Made by a program: the position numbers and the translations under genes. Below the pieces are notes generated by a model that worked only from the letters and a program-made list of their open reading frames with translations, did not search any database and was not told where the DNA came from. Below, piece by piece: positions 33,902 to 42,645 of a stretch of DNA of 45,035 nucleotides. The stretch spans positions 1-45,035 of the forward strand of contig JAJRXD010000021.1 of the NCBI GenBank assembly GCA_024276465.1. The letters run 5' to 3'. Every line of letters starts with the position of its first letter. Position 1 is the stretch's first letter. This DNA comes from Deltaproteobacteria bacterium. GTDB taxonomy: Bacteria; Desulfobacterota; WTBG01; CAIYCZ01; CAIRTM01.

Positions 33902-36694
33902 ATGGAAAACAAACAATCAAGAAACATTAAAGTAATTATTCTGGTATGCTCGGTGTTAACTTTATTTTTGCTGGCAATAGCAACAGTCCAGGAAAACATA
34001 TCAGTTGAATGGAAAGATTATCAAAGGGCATACTGTACCGAGCTGCTTGCACAGACGCGGACCGGCGGGGACCGGGCAGCTGCAGATATAAACATTAAAA
34101 TCAGGCAGCTGTATTTGCCCCAGCTGAACCGTACTGACCGGTGCATAACATGTCATATTGGTATTGATAACCCTGCTCTGGAGGATGCTGATCAGCCAAT
34201 AAGATCCCATAGCGTAAATTATTTTGAGCATCACCCCATAAGTAAATTCGGATGCACAGTATGTCATGAAGGACAGGGCAGAGCAACGACCTCGGAGGAA
34301 GCCCACGGAGAAGTAGAATTCTGGCCCAGTCCACTTCTGAGGGGAAAACTTGTTTACACAAGCTGCGGGCGCTGCCACTATGATAATGATCTTTATGGCG
34401 CAGACAATGACCTTTTTGTTCCATGGAAAGATCCTCCTCCGATCATGAAGGATGAATTAAAATCTTCAGTGGCTGGAGGAAAGAATATTGCGAGCGGCAA
34501 ACAACTGGTGTTGTCATCAGGATGTCTTGGCTGTCACAAGTACCGCGGGCGTGGTGGGACTGTAGGACCGGATATTACCTATGTTGGGGACAAAAGCGAA
34601 CATGGTTTTGATTTTACAAACATTGAGGGTGAACATACAGTACAGCAGTGGCTGTTTGAACACTTTAAAAATCCTGACAGGCTTTCACCCGGTACTCTGA
34701 TGCCTGCCATGGATCTGAATGATCAGATGGCCCGCGATTTAACCATGTATATGCTGAGTCTGCACAGAAAAAGCATGCCGGCATCCCATACTCCCGTACC
34801 TCCGAGACGAAATGGAGAGATGGCAGGCGGGGACCAGCTGTACAGCATGTTTTGCAATTCATGTCACGGCAGAGACGGGCAGGGAAGCACGGTCAGAGAC
34901 CCTGTTTCTGAAACTGCAGCCGATGTTCCCCCGGAACTGATGGTTCCATCGCTGAACAATCCGGATACTCAGGCCATGGCCAGCAGGGAGTATTTTGAGT
35001 ATATAGTGAAACACGGTCGCCCGGATACCACAATGATTCCATGGGGAACAAAAAACGGAGGGGGGCTGAGGTCTGATGAAATAGAGCGTATTGTATCTTT
35101 TATGCGTACGTGGGATGGCCCCGAACCTGATGTTACAGCAGTTTCTGCTTTACGAGGAAATGCGAAGGTGGGCAGGATTTTTTACAACAGGTACTGTTAT
35201 GCGTGTCATGGGACAAAGGGGGAAGGAGGGATCGGCACAACGCTAAATGCCCCGAGTTTTTTAGCTGTTGCCTCGGATGAGTTTCTCTGGCGCACACTTA
35301 CAGAAGGCAGGCCTAATACTGCAATGCCGGGATGGAAGCAGTTTGATTCCCAGCAGATCAGCGATCTGATTGCGTATATGCGGGGCTGGCACGCGCAGAG
35401 AAACAGCAAAAAGGATGTGCTTGATATGGTTGTGTTGGCAGAAAACGGCAGCCCTGTTTCATCAGAAATTGGCAGGACGATCTATAAAGCAAACTGTGTG
35501 ATGTGCCACGGCTTATCAGGTGAAGGTGACCTTGCCACATCTATTTCAACGCAGGAATTTTTAACCATTGTGGACAATTCCTACCTTTACGATACCATTG
35601 TGCTGGGCAGGCCGGGAACGGGAATGCCTGCCTGGCGTCACTTGTCAAGTCAGGACATGGCATCTCTGATTGCTTATTTGCGAACCTGGCAGAAAGAAAA
35701 AACCCGCATCCCAGCTGATATCCAGTTAAGGGGCGATTGGGATACCGGGGAGATATTGTACTCAAGAAACTGTTCAGGCTGTCATGGTGGCAATGCAGAA
35801 GGTGGAGTAGGTCCCCAGCTTAACAATCCTGTGTTTCTGCAGACAACAACCGACGTATTGCTGTATGAGTGGGTGGCAAATGGAAAAACAGGAACACAGA
35901 TGCGGGCTTTCATCAGGGGCAGTCAGGGAATGGCAGATCTGAGTCATAGCCAGATTAAAGATATTATATCATTTGTCAGGTCCTTTGAATGGCGTTCCAG
36001 GGTGTCTGTGATGCGGTCACCTAACGGCCGGCCTGAGCTGGGAAGACTGTGGTATGCTGTTATGTGCACTTCATGTCATGGAGACAACGGAGAGGGGGCA
36101 AGTGGTCCCTCGCTTTCCAATAAATCATTTCTGCACGCAGCATCGGACGGATACCTGATGGCAACGATGTCTCTTGGCCGTGACGGTACTGAGATGCGCC
36201 CGGTAAAGAAAAGCCCTCAGTCCATACTGTCACTAAGCAGTGACGAGGTAAATGATCTTGTCGCATACCTGCGTTCGTGGGAAATATTTCCACCTGATTT
36301 TCAAATACCCCACAATTTTATTATCCCGTGGGACTTGACGCGTGGAAAAAAATTATATGTATCAAACTGTTCAGGATGCCATGGGCTGAATGGCAAATCA
36401 GAGATTTATGAGCCCGGACTTTCAGCCTGGGCTCCGTCTTTGAATAATGAGGGGTTCCTTGCAGCAGCAACCGACGGTTTTATACAGGCAACAATCGTCC
36501 GGGGTCGCACGGGGACTGCAATGCAGGCTTTTGGAATTGGCATGCAGGGGCTGGTCGATTTATCCAGGGAAGAACTTGACGACATTGTGGCGTATATAAG
36601 GCAATGCTCAACAGTGGCTTCATCTCCAATGACAATTCCTGCACAGAAAACAAGAGTTGTTATAGGTAATGCAGAGGCAAAAGATAACGGTTGA
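33902..36694 (+). CDS. Membrane-anchored cytochrome c with ten CxxCH motifs (three plus seven monohaem modules)
   Basis: A 930-residue periplasmic cytochrome. One N-terminal helix (residues ~9-28) anchors it. A first segment has CITCH (81), CTVCH (118) and CGRCH (155). Seven class-I-like monohaem modules follow at ~208, 318, 432, 532, 624, 722 and 823, about 100 residues apart. Each is followed by a Met candidate for the sixth ligand (LMPAM, TMIPW, TAMPGW, TGMPAW, TQMRAF, TEMRPV, TAMQAF). The modules are clearly related to each other (repeated CHGxxGEGG and LIAYxRxW elements), so they arose by tandem duplication. It lies after Rieske and cytochrome b and should be the c-type electron exit. 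Its stop TGA is also the first bases of a miniature inverted-repeat element. Confidence 0.9.
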   Translation: MENKQSRNIKVIILVCSVLTLFLLAIATVQENISVEWKDYQRAYCTELLAQTRTGGDRAAADINIKIRQLYLPQLNRTDRCITCHIGIDNPALEDADQPIRSHSVNYFEHHPISKFGCTVCHEGQGRATTSEEAHGEVEFWPSPLLRGKLVYTSCGRCHYDNDLYGADNDLFVPWKDPPPIMKDELKSSVAGGKNIASGKQLVLSSGCLGCHKYRGRGGTVGPDITYVGDKSEHGFDFTNIEGEHTVQQWLFEHFKNPDRLSPGTLMPAMDLNDQMARDLTMYMLSLHRKSMPASHTPVPPRRNGEMAGGDQLYSMFCNSCHGRDGQGSTVRDPVSETAADVPPELMVPSLNNPDTQAMASREYFEYIVKHGRPDTTMIPWGTKNGGGLRSDEIERIVSFMRTWDGPEPDVTAVSALRGNAKVGRIFYNRYCYACHGTKGEGGIGTTLNAPSFLAVASDEFLWRTLTEGRPNTAMPGWKQFDSQQISDLIAYMRGWHAQRNSKKDVLDMVVLAENGSPVSSEIGRTIYKANCVMCHGLSGEGDLATSISTQEFLTIVDNSYLYDTIVLGRPGTGMPAWRHLSSQDMASLIAYLRTWQKEKTRIPADIQLRGDWDTGEILYSRNCSGCHGGNAEGGVGPQLNNPVFLQTTTDVLLYEWVANGKTGTQMRAFIRGSQGMADLSHSQIKDIISFVRSFEWRSRVSVMRSPNGRPELGRLWYAVMCTSCHGDNGEGASGPSLSNKSFLHAASDGYLMATMSLGRDGTEMRPVKKSPQSILSLSSDEVNDLVAYLRSWEIFPPDFQIPHNFIIPWDLTRGKKLYVSNCSGCHGLNGKSEIYEPGLSAWAPSLNNEGFLAAATDGFIQATIVRGRTGTAMQAFGIGMQGLVDLSREELDDIVAYIRQCSTVASSPMTIPAQKTRVVIGNAEAKDNG

Positions 36695-36854
36695 TGGCGT
36701 CGTAAAAAGTCCAATCTACTGCATTGTAGTATTTTTTTTGCTGCTCGAAATATTAGATATATGCCTTCGCACCAAAAAAACACTACGCTTTGTATATTGA
36801 ACTTTTAACTTAGCCATCTGAAACAACCTTGATTAGCTTTTTACGAGTTTATCA
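36692..36854. mobile_element. Miniature inverted-repeat element between the cytochrome c and NapA genes
   Basis: The ends TGATGGCGTCGTAAAAAG (36692-36709) and CTTTTTACGAGTTTATCA (36837-36854) are inverted repeats matching at 14 of 18 positions. A second, looser inverted pair lies inside (TGTAGTATTTTTTTTG against CAAAAAAACACTACG). It has no ORF. The family type is familiar from deltaproteobacterial genomes, from memory and not checked. It fills most of the 220-bp gap and separates the b/c operon from the NapA operon. Confidence 0.72.
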
Positions 36855-36857
36855 CGG

Positions 36858-36906
36858 TTGACGAATTTGTAAAAATAACCATTTACTACCTGAATTTTGC
36901 AGGAGG
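36858..36906 (+). promoter_or_regulatory. Candidate promoter and strong ribosome site for the NapA gene
   Basis: TTGACG (36858-36863), an 18-nt spacer and TTTACT (36882-36887) form a plausible sigma70 promoter just outside the miniature element. AGGAGG at 36901-36906, 8 nt before ATG 36915, fixes the start. An inverted copy of the TGCAAAATTCAGGT core seen at 24788-24801 overlaps it (36888-36902). Confidence 0.45.
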
Positions 36907-36914
36907 ACTAAAGC

Positions 36915-39638
36915 ATGGAAAGACAAAGAAGGAGGCCAATTAAATTTAACAGAAGAGAATTTTTAAAAGTAGCTGCAAAGACAGGTGTTGTGTGTACTGC
37001 GTGCAGTCTGGCGCCGGCTGAGTTAATCCAGGCCCAGAACTCACCTCCCTCAGGAGTCAGGCTGCTGCAATCGGCGTGTCCATACTGTGGCGTAGGATGC
37101 GGAACTCTTATTAAGGAACAGGATGGAAAAGTTATAGGAATGGTGCCGGATAAAAAGCATCCGACAAACAGGGGGATACAGTGCATTAAAGGACTTAATG
37201 CGCATGAACCCATTTACCGTGACCGGCTTACTTATGCGCTTGTACGAAAGGACATGAGCGATCCTCTTCAAGGGTATGTTTCGAAAACCAAGGGACGTTT
37301 TGACGATGATGTGTTCAGAAAAGTTTCTCTGAAAGAAGCTGAAGAGATCGCAGTTGAAAGGACTGCCGAGATAATCAGGAAAAAAGGCGGGAATCACGTT
37401 GGACTCACCGGATCAGGCCAGCTTACCATGGAAGCACAGTGGATTGAAAATCAATTGATGAAAGCCGTAATAGGCAGCAATTCAATTGAAGCTAATGCCC
37501 GTATGTGTATGACCTCTGCAGTAACCGGATATTTTCATTCGTATGGCTCTGATGCCCCGCCGACAAGTTATGAAGACATTGAGGAAGCCGACTTTATAAC
37601 GTTCTGGGGGCATAATGCCAGAGAGGCCCATCCCATCCTGTTCTGGAGAGTAGCTGATTACAAAAAAAGAAAGGGCATCCCGACACTGGTTTCCGACCCC
37701 CGCAGAACCGGGACTGTTATAGGTCTGGAATCGATTAATCCCCGAAACAGCTATCATATTCAGACCCTGAATGGAGATCTGAGCTATCATAATGCAATTG
37801 CATATGTGCTGCTGACTAAATATCCGGATGCGTGTATGCCGGAAAAATGGCTTGAGGAGAAAACAGATGGGTGGAAAGAGTACGTTCATGGTGTTAAGGC
37901 CAGGTATTCACCGGAGCAGGTGGTCAGAAACCTGAAGATGCTGGACAATGGCAGGGTTACGGTTGAGGGGATCGAAAAAATTGCCGAAGAATGGGCCAGA
38001 GCAAGCGTGCTGGGACGGCAGAGAGGCCGAGGCGGTGTGCTGACATTCTGGGGTATTGGTTATAACCAGATGCTTCACGGTCAGCACAATACCATAGGAC
38101 TTATAAATCTGCACTTGTTGACTGGTAATCTGGGTCGTCCCGGCTGTGGAAGCCACTCCCAGACCGGTCAGCCGAATGCCATGAGCGAGCGCCTTATGGG
38201 AGGGCTGACAGGCCGCCTTCCTTTTAACCAGCCCCTTAAAAATGTAAAGTGGCGTAACCATATTGCAGATTCGTGGGGGGTTTCCCACGACCGCCTTGCG
38301 CAGACTGCAGTACTTAAAAATCCGGGTATGGTTTTAGGTATGATGGAAAGGGCACTAAAGGGCGGTTTGGATGCCATGTATTTTATTTATACTACGCATG
38401 TGCATCTGCCTGATGTTGATACACTGGTGAGGCCGGCACTGACCAGGATGTTTGTGGTTGTCCAGGACATTTACCGCCATGCGCCTAATAACCTGTATGC
38501 TGACGTTATATTCCCGGCAGCAACATGGGGTGAGTGGACAGGAGGAACCTACATACAGTCCGAGCGCAGGTTGTATATCTGTGATGGCACGAAAAATCCG
38601 CCTGCAAACTGTATTCCTGACATGGATCTTGCCATTGACAAGGGGAGGGGCATTGCAAAGAAGCTGGGCATGGATCCGGATAAGATATTTCCTTTCAAAA
38701 AGAAAATAAAGCTTGGAAACGGTCTTATGGCATATGATCCGGAGGATGTGTTCAGGACTATTGTTAAGGCAAGCAAGGGATCTGACTCCGATCTTACCGG
38801 AATGCTTGATGTTGAGAAAGAGGATGGAATCGGGCTTTATGACCAGCTTCGCCGTTTGCGTGGTGTCCAGTGGCCGGCACCTACTGCAGAGATTGCGCGC
38901 AGGGGCGGTACCCCGAGGCGGTATCTTGGACAGGAGGGATGGGCAGGAAAGCCATATGGAGCATTCAGACGGCCGAATGGAAAGGCAAAATTCAAGCTGT
39001 GTGAACAGGATTACACAAAGCTCAAAGCAGTCACAGGCAAACTTATGAAGTATGGGCACAAAGACCGTCCTGGCGCAGGTCCTTTCTTTATTGATGAAAT
39101 TGCAGATGCTAAAGCCAAGGGGCGGACAAACCTTCTGGTTCAGGCCAGAGATGCCGGTTTAACTCCTGAACTTCCTGATCTCGATGTTTACAACAATAAA
39201 AGCAAGGGTCTTGGTTATCATAAAAAAACAGACAAATATCCTTTCTGGCTTTCTCTTGGCATTGTGTACGAGCATTTCCATACTTCCAAAACAATTCGGG
39301 GAGCAACTACATTAAAACTTGTTCCTGAGCAGTACGTTGAAGTAAATGAAAAGGATGCAGAACGTTACGGGCTTAAAGACAGTGAAAAGGTGCGAATTGT
39401 CACAAGAAGAGGAAGTTATGAAGCTCGTGTCTCTGTTGGTACAAACAGTATGATTAGACCAGCACGCAGTGAAGTTCCCCCGGGATTACTTTTTAGTCCC
39501 TGGAACCTTTCCGTGGCAGACAGTGCTGATCCGGCAAAGAACAGGTGGATGGTTAATGCTGTCAGTCACCGCGCATGGGATCCTGTGAGCGGCCAGGCAG
39601 ATTACAAAAAATCAGCAGCCAGGATTGAGAGGATATAA
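36915..39638 (+). CDS. napA: NapA-type periplasmic molybdopterin oxidoreductase (nitrate reductase-like)
   Basis: A 907-residue bis-MGD enzyme. The Tat signal is NRREFLKVA (residues 12-20). The 4Fe-4S ligands are C55, C58, C62 and C90 (CPYCGVGC ... GIQCIKG). The Mo ligand is C198 in NARMCMTSAV. Nap-like landmarks follow: EEADFITFWGHNAREAHPIL, the LLTGNLGRPGCGSHSQTGQP segment and VIFPAATWGEWTGGTYIQSE. E. coli NapA is 828 residues; the extra length is mostly C-terminal. Nitrate is the likely substrate, but closely related branches use other oxyanions, so the name is provisional. mobA and the Mo transporter lie upstream and NapG/NapH-like genes follow. No NapB, NapC or NapD is seen. Confidence 0.85.
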   Translation: MERQRRRPIKFNRREFLKVAAKTGVVCTACSLAPAELIQAQNSPPSGVRLLQSACPYCGVGCGTLIKEQDGKVIGMVPDKKHPTNRGIQCIKGLNAHEPIYRDRLTYALVRKDMSDPLQGYVSKTKGRFDDDVFRKVSLKEAEEIAVERTAEIIRKKGGNHVGLTGSGQLTMEAQWIENQLMKAVIGSNSIEANARMCMTSAVTGYFHSYGSDAPPTSYEDIEEADFITFWGHNAREAHPILFWRVADYKKRKGIPTLVSDPRRTGTVIGLESINPRNSYHIQTLNGDLSYHNAIAYVLLTKYPDACMPEKWLEEKTDGWKEYVHGVKARYSPEQVVRNLKMLDNGRVTVEGIEKIAEEWARASVLGRQRGRGGVLTFWGIGYNQMLHGQHNTIGLINLHLLTGNLGRPGCGSHSQTGQPNAMSERLMGGLTGRLPFNQPLKNVKWRNHIADSWGVSHDRLAQTAVLKNPGMVLGMMERALKGGLDAMYFIYTTHVHLPDVDTLVRPALTRMFVVVQDIYRHAPNNLYADVIFPAATWGEWTGGTYIQSERRLYICDGTKNPPANCIPDMDLAIDKGRGIAKKLGMDPDKIFPFKKKIKLGNGLMAYDPEDVFRTIVKASKGSDSDLTGMLDVEKEDGIGLYDQLRRLRGVQWPAPTAEIARRGGTPRRYLGQEGWAGKPYGAFRRPNGKAKFKLCEQDYTKLKAVTGKLMKYGHKDRPGAGPFFIDEIADAKAKGRTNLLVQARDAGLTPELPDLDVYNNKSKGLGYHKKTDKYPFWLSLGIVYEHFHTSKTIRGATTLKLVPEQYVEVNEKDAERYGLKDSEKVRIVTRRGSYEARVSVGTNSMIRPARSEVPPGLLFSPWNLSVADSADPAKNRWMVNAVSHRAWDPVSGQADYKKSAARIERI

Positions 39639-39649
39639 TATAACGATAG

Positions 39650-40255
39650 ATGAACCGCCGCGTTTTTTTAAAAAATGCTATTGCTGTAAGTGGAGCTGCC
39701 ATAGGCTATTCAGTCTGGATGAGCCCTCTGGCAGCCACGTCCAGGAAGAACAGGCAATTCCTGCGTCCACCAGGAGCTTTGCCTGAACCTGAATTTGTTT
39801 CGCGGTGCATCCAGTGCCTTCGCTGTGTTGATGCGTGTCCAAACCATGCTATAATAACACTTTCCGAGTCATCAGATAAACTTTTGCAGGGTACGCCGAC
39901 CCTGAAACCACGCAGACAGGCATGTATGCTCTGCAATAAAATCGAAGGTGAGTTTCTCAAGTGTACAGAAGCTTGTCCGACCGGAGCTCTTCAGCCAGTG
40001 AGCAAGGATCCTTCAGGAATTCAGCAGAAAGTAGCAATAGGTACTGCTGAGATTGATAAAGCCCTGTGTTACTCCTACAATAATTATATCTGCGGGTCAT
40101 GTTATCGCGCATGTCCATTTCCCGGGAAAGCCATGACCCTTGGAATGTGGGAAAAGCCTGAGGTACATGCAGAATTCTGTGTTGGGTGCGGATTGTGTGA
40201 ACGTTCATGTATTATGTATCCCCAGGCAATAAGGGTAAAACCAAGGGGTTGTTAA
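39650..40255 (+). CDS. napG: NapG-like Tat-exported polyferredoxin, first copy
   Basis: A 201-residue periplasmic or membrane-bound protein with a Tat-like N-terminus (NRRVFLKNAIAVSG) and the NapG/MauM landmark RPPGALPEPEF. Four 4Fe-4S sites follow: CIQCLRCVDACP, CMLCN...CTEACP, CGSCYRACP and CVGCGLCERSC. In Nap systems NapG passes electrons from quinol, via NapH, towards NapA. It starts 11 nt after the NapA stop, and its own stop overlaps the start of the next gene by one base. It is shorter than typical NapG (~230 residues). Confidence 0.85.
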   Translation: MNRRVFLKNAIAVSGAAIGYSVWMSPLAATSRKNRQFLRPPGALPEPEFVSRCIQCLRCVDACPNHAIITLSESSDKLLQGTPTLKPRRQACMLCNKIEGEFLKCTEACPTGALQPVSKDPSGIQQKVAIGTAEIDKALCYSYNNYICGSCYRACPFPGKAMTLGMWEKPEVHAEFCVGCGLCERSCIMYPQAIRVKPRGC

Positions 40256-40980
40256 TGGGGGTCACGCGCAGGGAGTTTTTAAAAAAAATATTCAACATTT
40301 CAGGTTCTGCTGCTGTAATAGTGTCAGCCTTTGCTGCAGGACACCTGCTGTTAAAAGAACGTTTTTCACGCTATCCTGCAATACCGGGCAGGAGGGTTGG
40401 AAGTGGTTTTCGGTTGATACGGCCACCCGGTGCTTTGGGGGAAAAATTGTTTCTTGGCGCCTGCATACGGTGTTATCGCTGTCAGGATGCCTGTGATATT
40501 GGCGCTATTCAATTTTTTACCGAGGCTGACCGAAGATATTATCACACGCCCTACATTGATCCTTCCATAAAGGCATGCAATCTGTGCATGAAGTGCACTA
40601 AAATATGTCCAACAGGTGCTCTGATTCCAATGGAAGTTGAATCAAGGGCAAAGGTCAACATGGCTTCTGTTGAAATCAGAAAGGACCTGTGCCTTTCCTA
40701 TAAGGCAAAAGCAATTCGCAATGAACAGGCTTTGCTGATGGAAGCTGGAAGAGAGCCAACAGAGTCTCAGGCTATAGTTGAGCGGCGGGGACCGTGTGGC
40801 GAATGTTACATGTTCTGCCCTTTGCGTAAACGAGCAATTAAGCTTGAGCCGGGATCTTTTCTTGCCCCTGTTGTTATTGCTGAAAATTGTGTCGGGTGTG
40901 GAATGTGTGAAGAAATATGCAGGGTAATGGTACGTGGTATGCCGGCCATCAGGGTTTTAGCAACACGTAAAAAGGCTTAA
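40255..40980 (+). CDS. napG: NapG-like Tat-exported polyferredoxin, second copy
   Basis: A 241-residue paralogue of the preceding gene. The Tat motif is TRREFLKKIF; RPPGALGEKLFLGACIRC is the NapG landmark. Fe-S motifs are CIRCYRCQDACD, CNLCMKCTKICP, CGECYMFCP and CVGCGMCEEICR. ATG 40255 follows AAGGGG (40243-40248) and overlaps the upstream stop; an earlier in-frame start at 40207 lies inside the first copy and is rejected. A tandem NapG pair next to one NapA is unusual. One copy may serve the NapH-like protein at 41116 and the other the one at 42646; that is inference. Confidence 0.85.
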   Translation: MGVTRREFLKKIFNISGSAAVIVSAFAAGHLLLKERFSRYPAIPGRRVGSGFRLIRPPGALGEKLFLGACIRCYRCQDACDIGAIQFFTEADRRYYHTPYIDPSIKACNLCMKCTKICPTGALIPMEVESRAKVNMASVEIRKDLCLSYKAKAIRNEQALLMEAGREPTESQAIVERRGPCGECYMFCPLRKRAIKLEPGSFLAPVVIAENCVGCGMCEEICRVMVRGMPAIRVLATRKKA

Positions 40981-41080
40981 CAAAATCTAAACCGAAATAT
41001 TTTTTACATTACAGGCACTGCAGCAGCTTTTCAATTAAATCTGCTCAAAATTAGTGCTGTGACAGTCTTTTGTGAAGAGG

Positions 41081-41112
41081 ATATTTTGAGAATCGCACAA
41101 TTCAGGCAAAAG
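41081..41112 (+). promoter_or_regulatory. Recurrent motif upstream of the NapH-like gene
   Basis: ATATTTTGAGAATCGCACAA followed by TTCAGGCAAAAG is a diverged copy of the 35-bp motif. It ends 3 nt before ATG 41116, so it covers the ribosome-binding region. The other 100 bp of the 135-bp gap 40981-41115 show nothing recognisable. Confidence 0.4.
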
Positions 41113-41115
41113 TAA

Positions 41116-42645
41116 ATGACAGGACAGAAACCACAACATATTATGCTGCAACTGTTGCGACGCTGCAGCCAGATATTCATAGTTGCAGTTATTATAGCAC
41201 TTCCGTTTTTCAGCCTGTATGAACACTATCGTGCAGCAAATGCCATTGATGACATTCAGTTAATGTCAGGGCTGAGGGGAAAGGTCCTGGCACTAATTGA
41301 CAACAGGTTCTCTCTAACAGATGACCCTCAGGTGATCCTCGAAAATTTTAAGGGTACTCTGTGGTCAATGCGGTTTGCCGGCATAGAAATAAGCGACCCT
41401 CTTGCAGTGGCAGAGATGACAGCATCTTCCGGGACTGTTTACATTCCATTCATACTGTCAGCTGTTATTCCGGTCATGCTCACATTGATATTGGGCCGTA
41501 TTTTTTGCAGCTGGATCTGTCCTGCAAACCTGATGTTTGAAATTGCAAACAAGCTGCGCTCCATACTGAAATTTGCAGAGATACAGACACCTGAGATTGA
41601 ATTTTCCCTTAACAATAAATATCTAATCCTTGGGACAGGGCTTATTGTCGCTTCAATAGTAAGCCAGCCTTTATTGTCTTTCATCTATCCTCCTGCTGTG
41701 TTAAGCAGGATGACACACGCTGTGATATTTGGGACAGCATCTGCCGGAATGATAATTTTAATGCTGTTGCTTGCAGGGATAGAAGTTTTTATCTCACCCA
41801 GGTGGTGGTGCAGAACCATGTGTCCTGGTGCCGCTCTTTATGCGCTTATAGGCTGGCCCCGCCTGCTCAGGGTCAGGATTGCGGAGCATCGCTGTAACAA
41901 ATGTGGAAAGTGTGAAAAAGTCTGTGAACCTGGAATCAATCCTGTTGCAGATTCAGATGGTATTGAGTGTACTAACTGTGGTAAATGCATAAAAGTTTGC
42001 ACAGAGAGTGCTCTTAAATTCAGCGTGGGACTGCCGCCAATTAAAAGAAATTTGCGCACGCACGTAAAAAAACTGTCAAATGTTGTTTTGTTCTCAGGAA
42101 TTGCTGTTATGCTCTTTCTGGCATTGCCGCCCCCTGCCTGTTGCCATCACATTCTGGGCTTACCGCATTACTCATACAAGGAAAACTATCCACAGGCCCC
42201 AACTCTTGAATACCCTGCGTCTTCAGGCCCATATGATGTGCTGCTTACAAGTTATCCGGGAAAACCTGTTCCAAAGGAGGCAGCTTCGCTTTCGTTTTAT
42301 ATTAAAAACAGAATTACCGGGGAGCCGTATGACAAGCCCATATCCATTCGGGTGTTAGAGACATTTACTTTTGGCAGATCCAGTGTAGTGCTCAAGCCGA
42401 CGGTATGTGAACCTTTCGAGAGGCCATATAAGCTGTATGTAACTTTTCCTGATGACGGGGAGTATGTTGTGGAGCTGATGATGGATGTGGAGGGAAGATC
42501 TGAAGTAATTCCATTTCTGCTGATAGCCGGTGAGCCTTCTGCAGCCACGTCCGTGCTCATCACGGCAGGTGTTCTTCTGATACTGTTTATTATTACAGTA
42601 CGGGCGATTAAGATTAAACGTGCACGTCATACTGCAGGTGCTTAG
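41116..42645 (+). CDS. napH: NapH-like membrane polyferredoxin with extra C-terminal periplasmic domain
   Basis: A 509-residue membrane protein. The NapH core has an N-terminal helix (~20-37), two helices around GRIFCSWICPANL (~125-138), a further pair, and WWCRTMCPGAALYALIG (~235-250). Two 4Fe-4S motifs follow, CNKCGKCEKVCEPG and CTNCGKCIKVCTES. Ordinary NapH ends near residue 290. Here another helix (~325-340), a ~140-residue beta-rich domain (PTLEYPASSGPYDVLLTSYP ... FPDDGEYVVELMM) and a final helix (~480-500) are added. The N-terminal loop (~40-105) is also long. It should pass electrons from quinol to the NapG proteins. Its stop directly abuts the next start. Confidence 0.82.
   Translation: MTGQKPQHIMLQLLRRCSQIFIVAVIIALPFFSLYEHYRAANAIDDIQLMSGLRGKVLALIDNRFSLTDDPQVILENFKGTLWSMRFAGIEISDPLAVAEMTASSGTVYIPFILSAVIPVMLTLILGRIFCSWICPANLMFEIANKLRSILKFAEIQTPEIEFSLNNKYLILGTGLIVASIVSQPLLSFIYPPAVLSRMTHAVIFGTASAGMIILMLLLAGIEVFISPRWWCRTMCPGAALYALIGWPRLLRVRIAEHRCNKCGKCEKVCEPGINPVADSDGIECTNCGKCIKVCTESALKFSVGLPPIKRNLRTHVKKLSNVVLFSGIAVMLFLALPPPACCHHILGLPHYSYKENYPQAPTLEYPASSGPYDVLLTSYPGKPVPKEAASLSFYIKNRITGEPYDKPISIRVLETFTFGRSSVVLKPTVCEPFERPYKLYVTFPDDGEYVVELMMDVEGRSEVIPFLLIAGEPSAATSVLITAGVLLILFIITVRAIKIKRARHTAGA

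Noticed and set aside
38355-39059. 234-codon minus-strand ORF opposite napA
   Set aside because: Long, but antisense to a strongly supported enzyme; its Cys-rich translation follows from the opposite-strand codon pattern.
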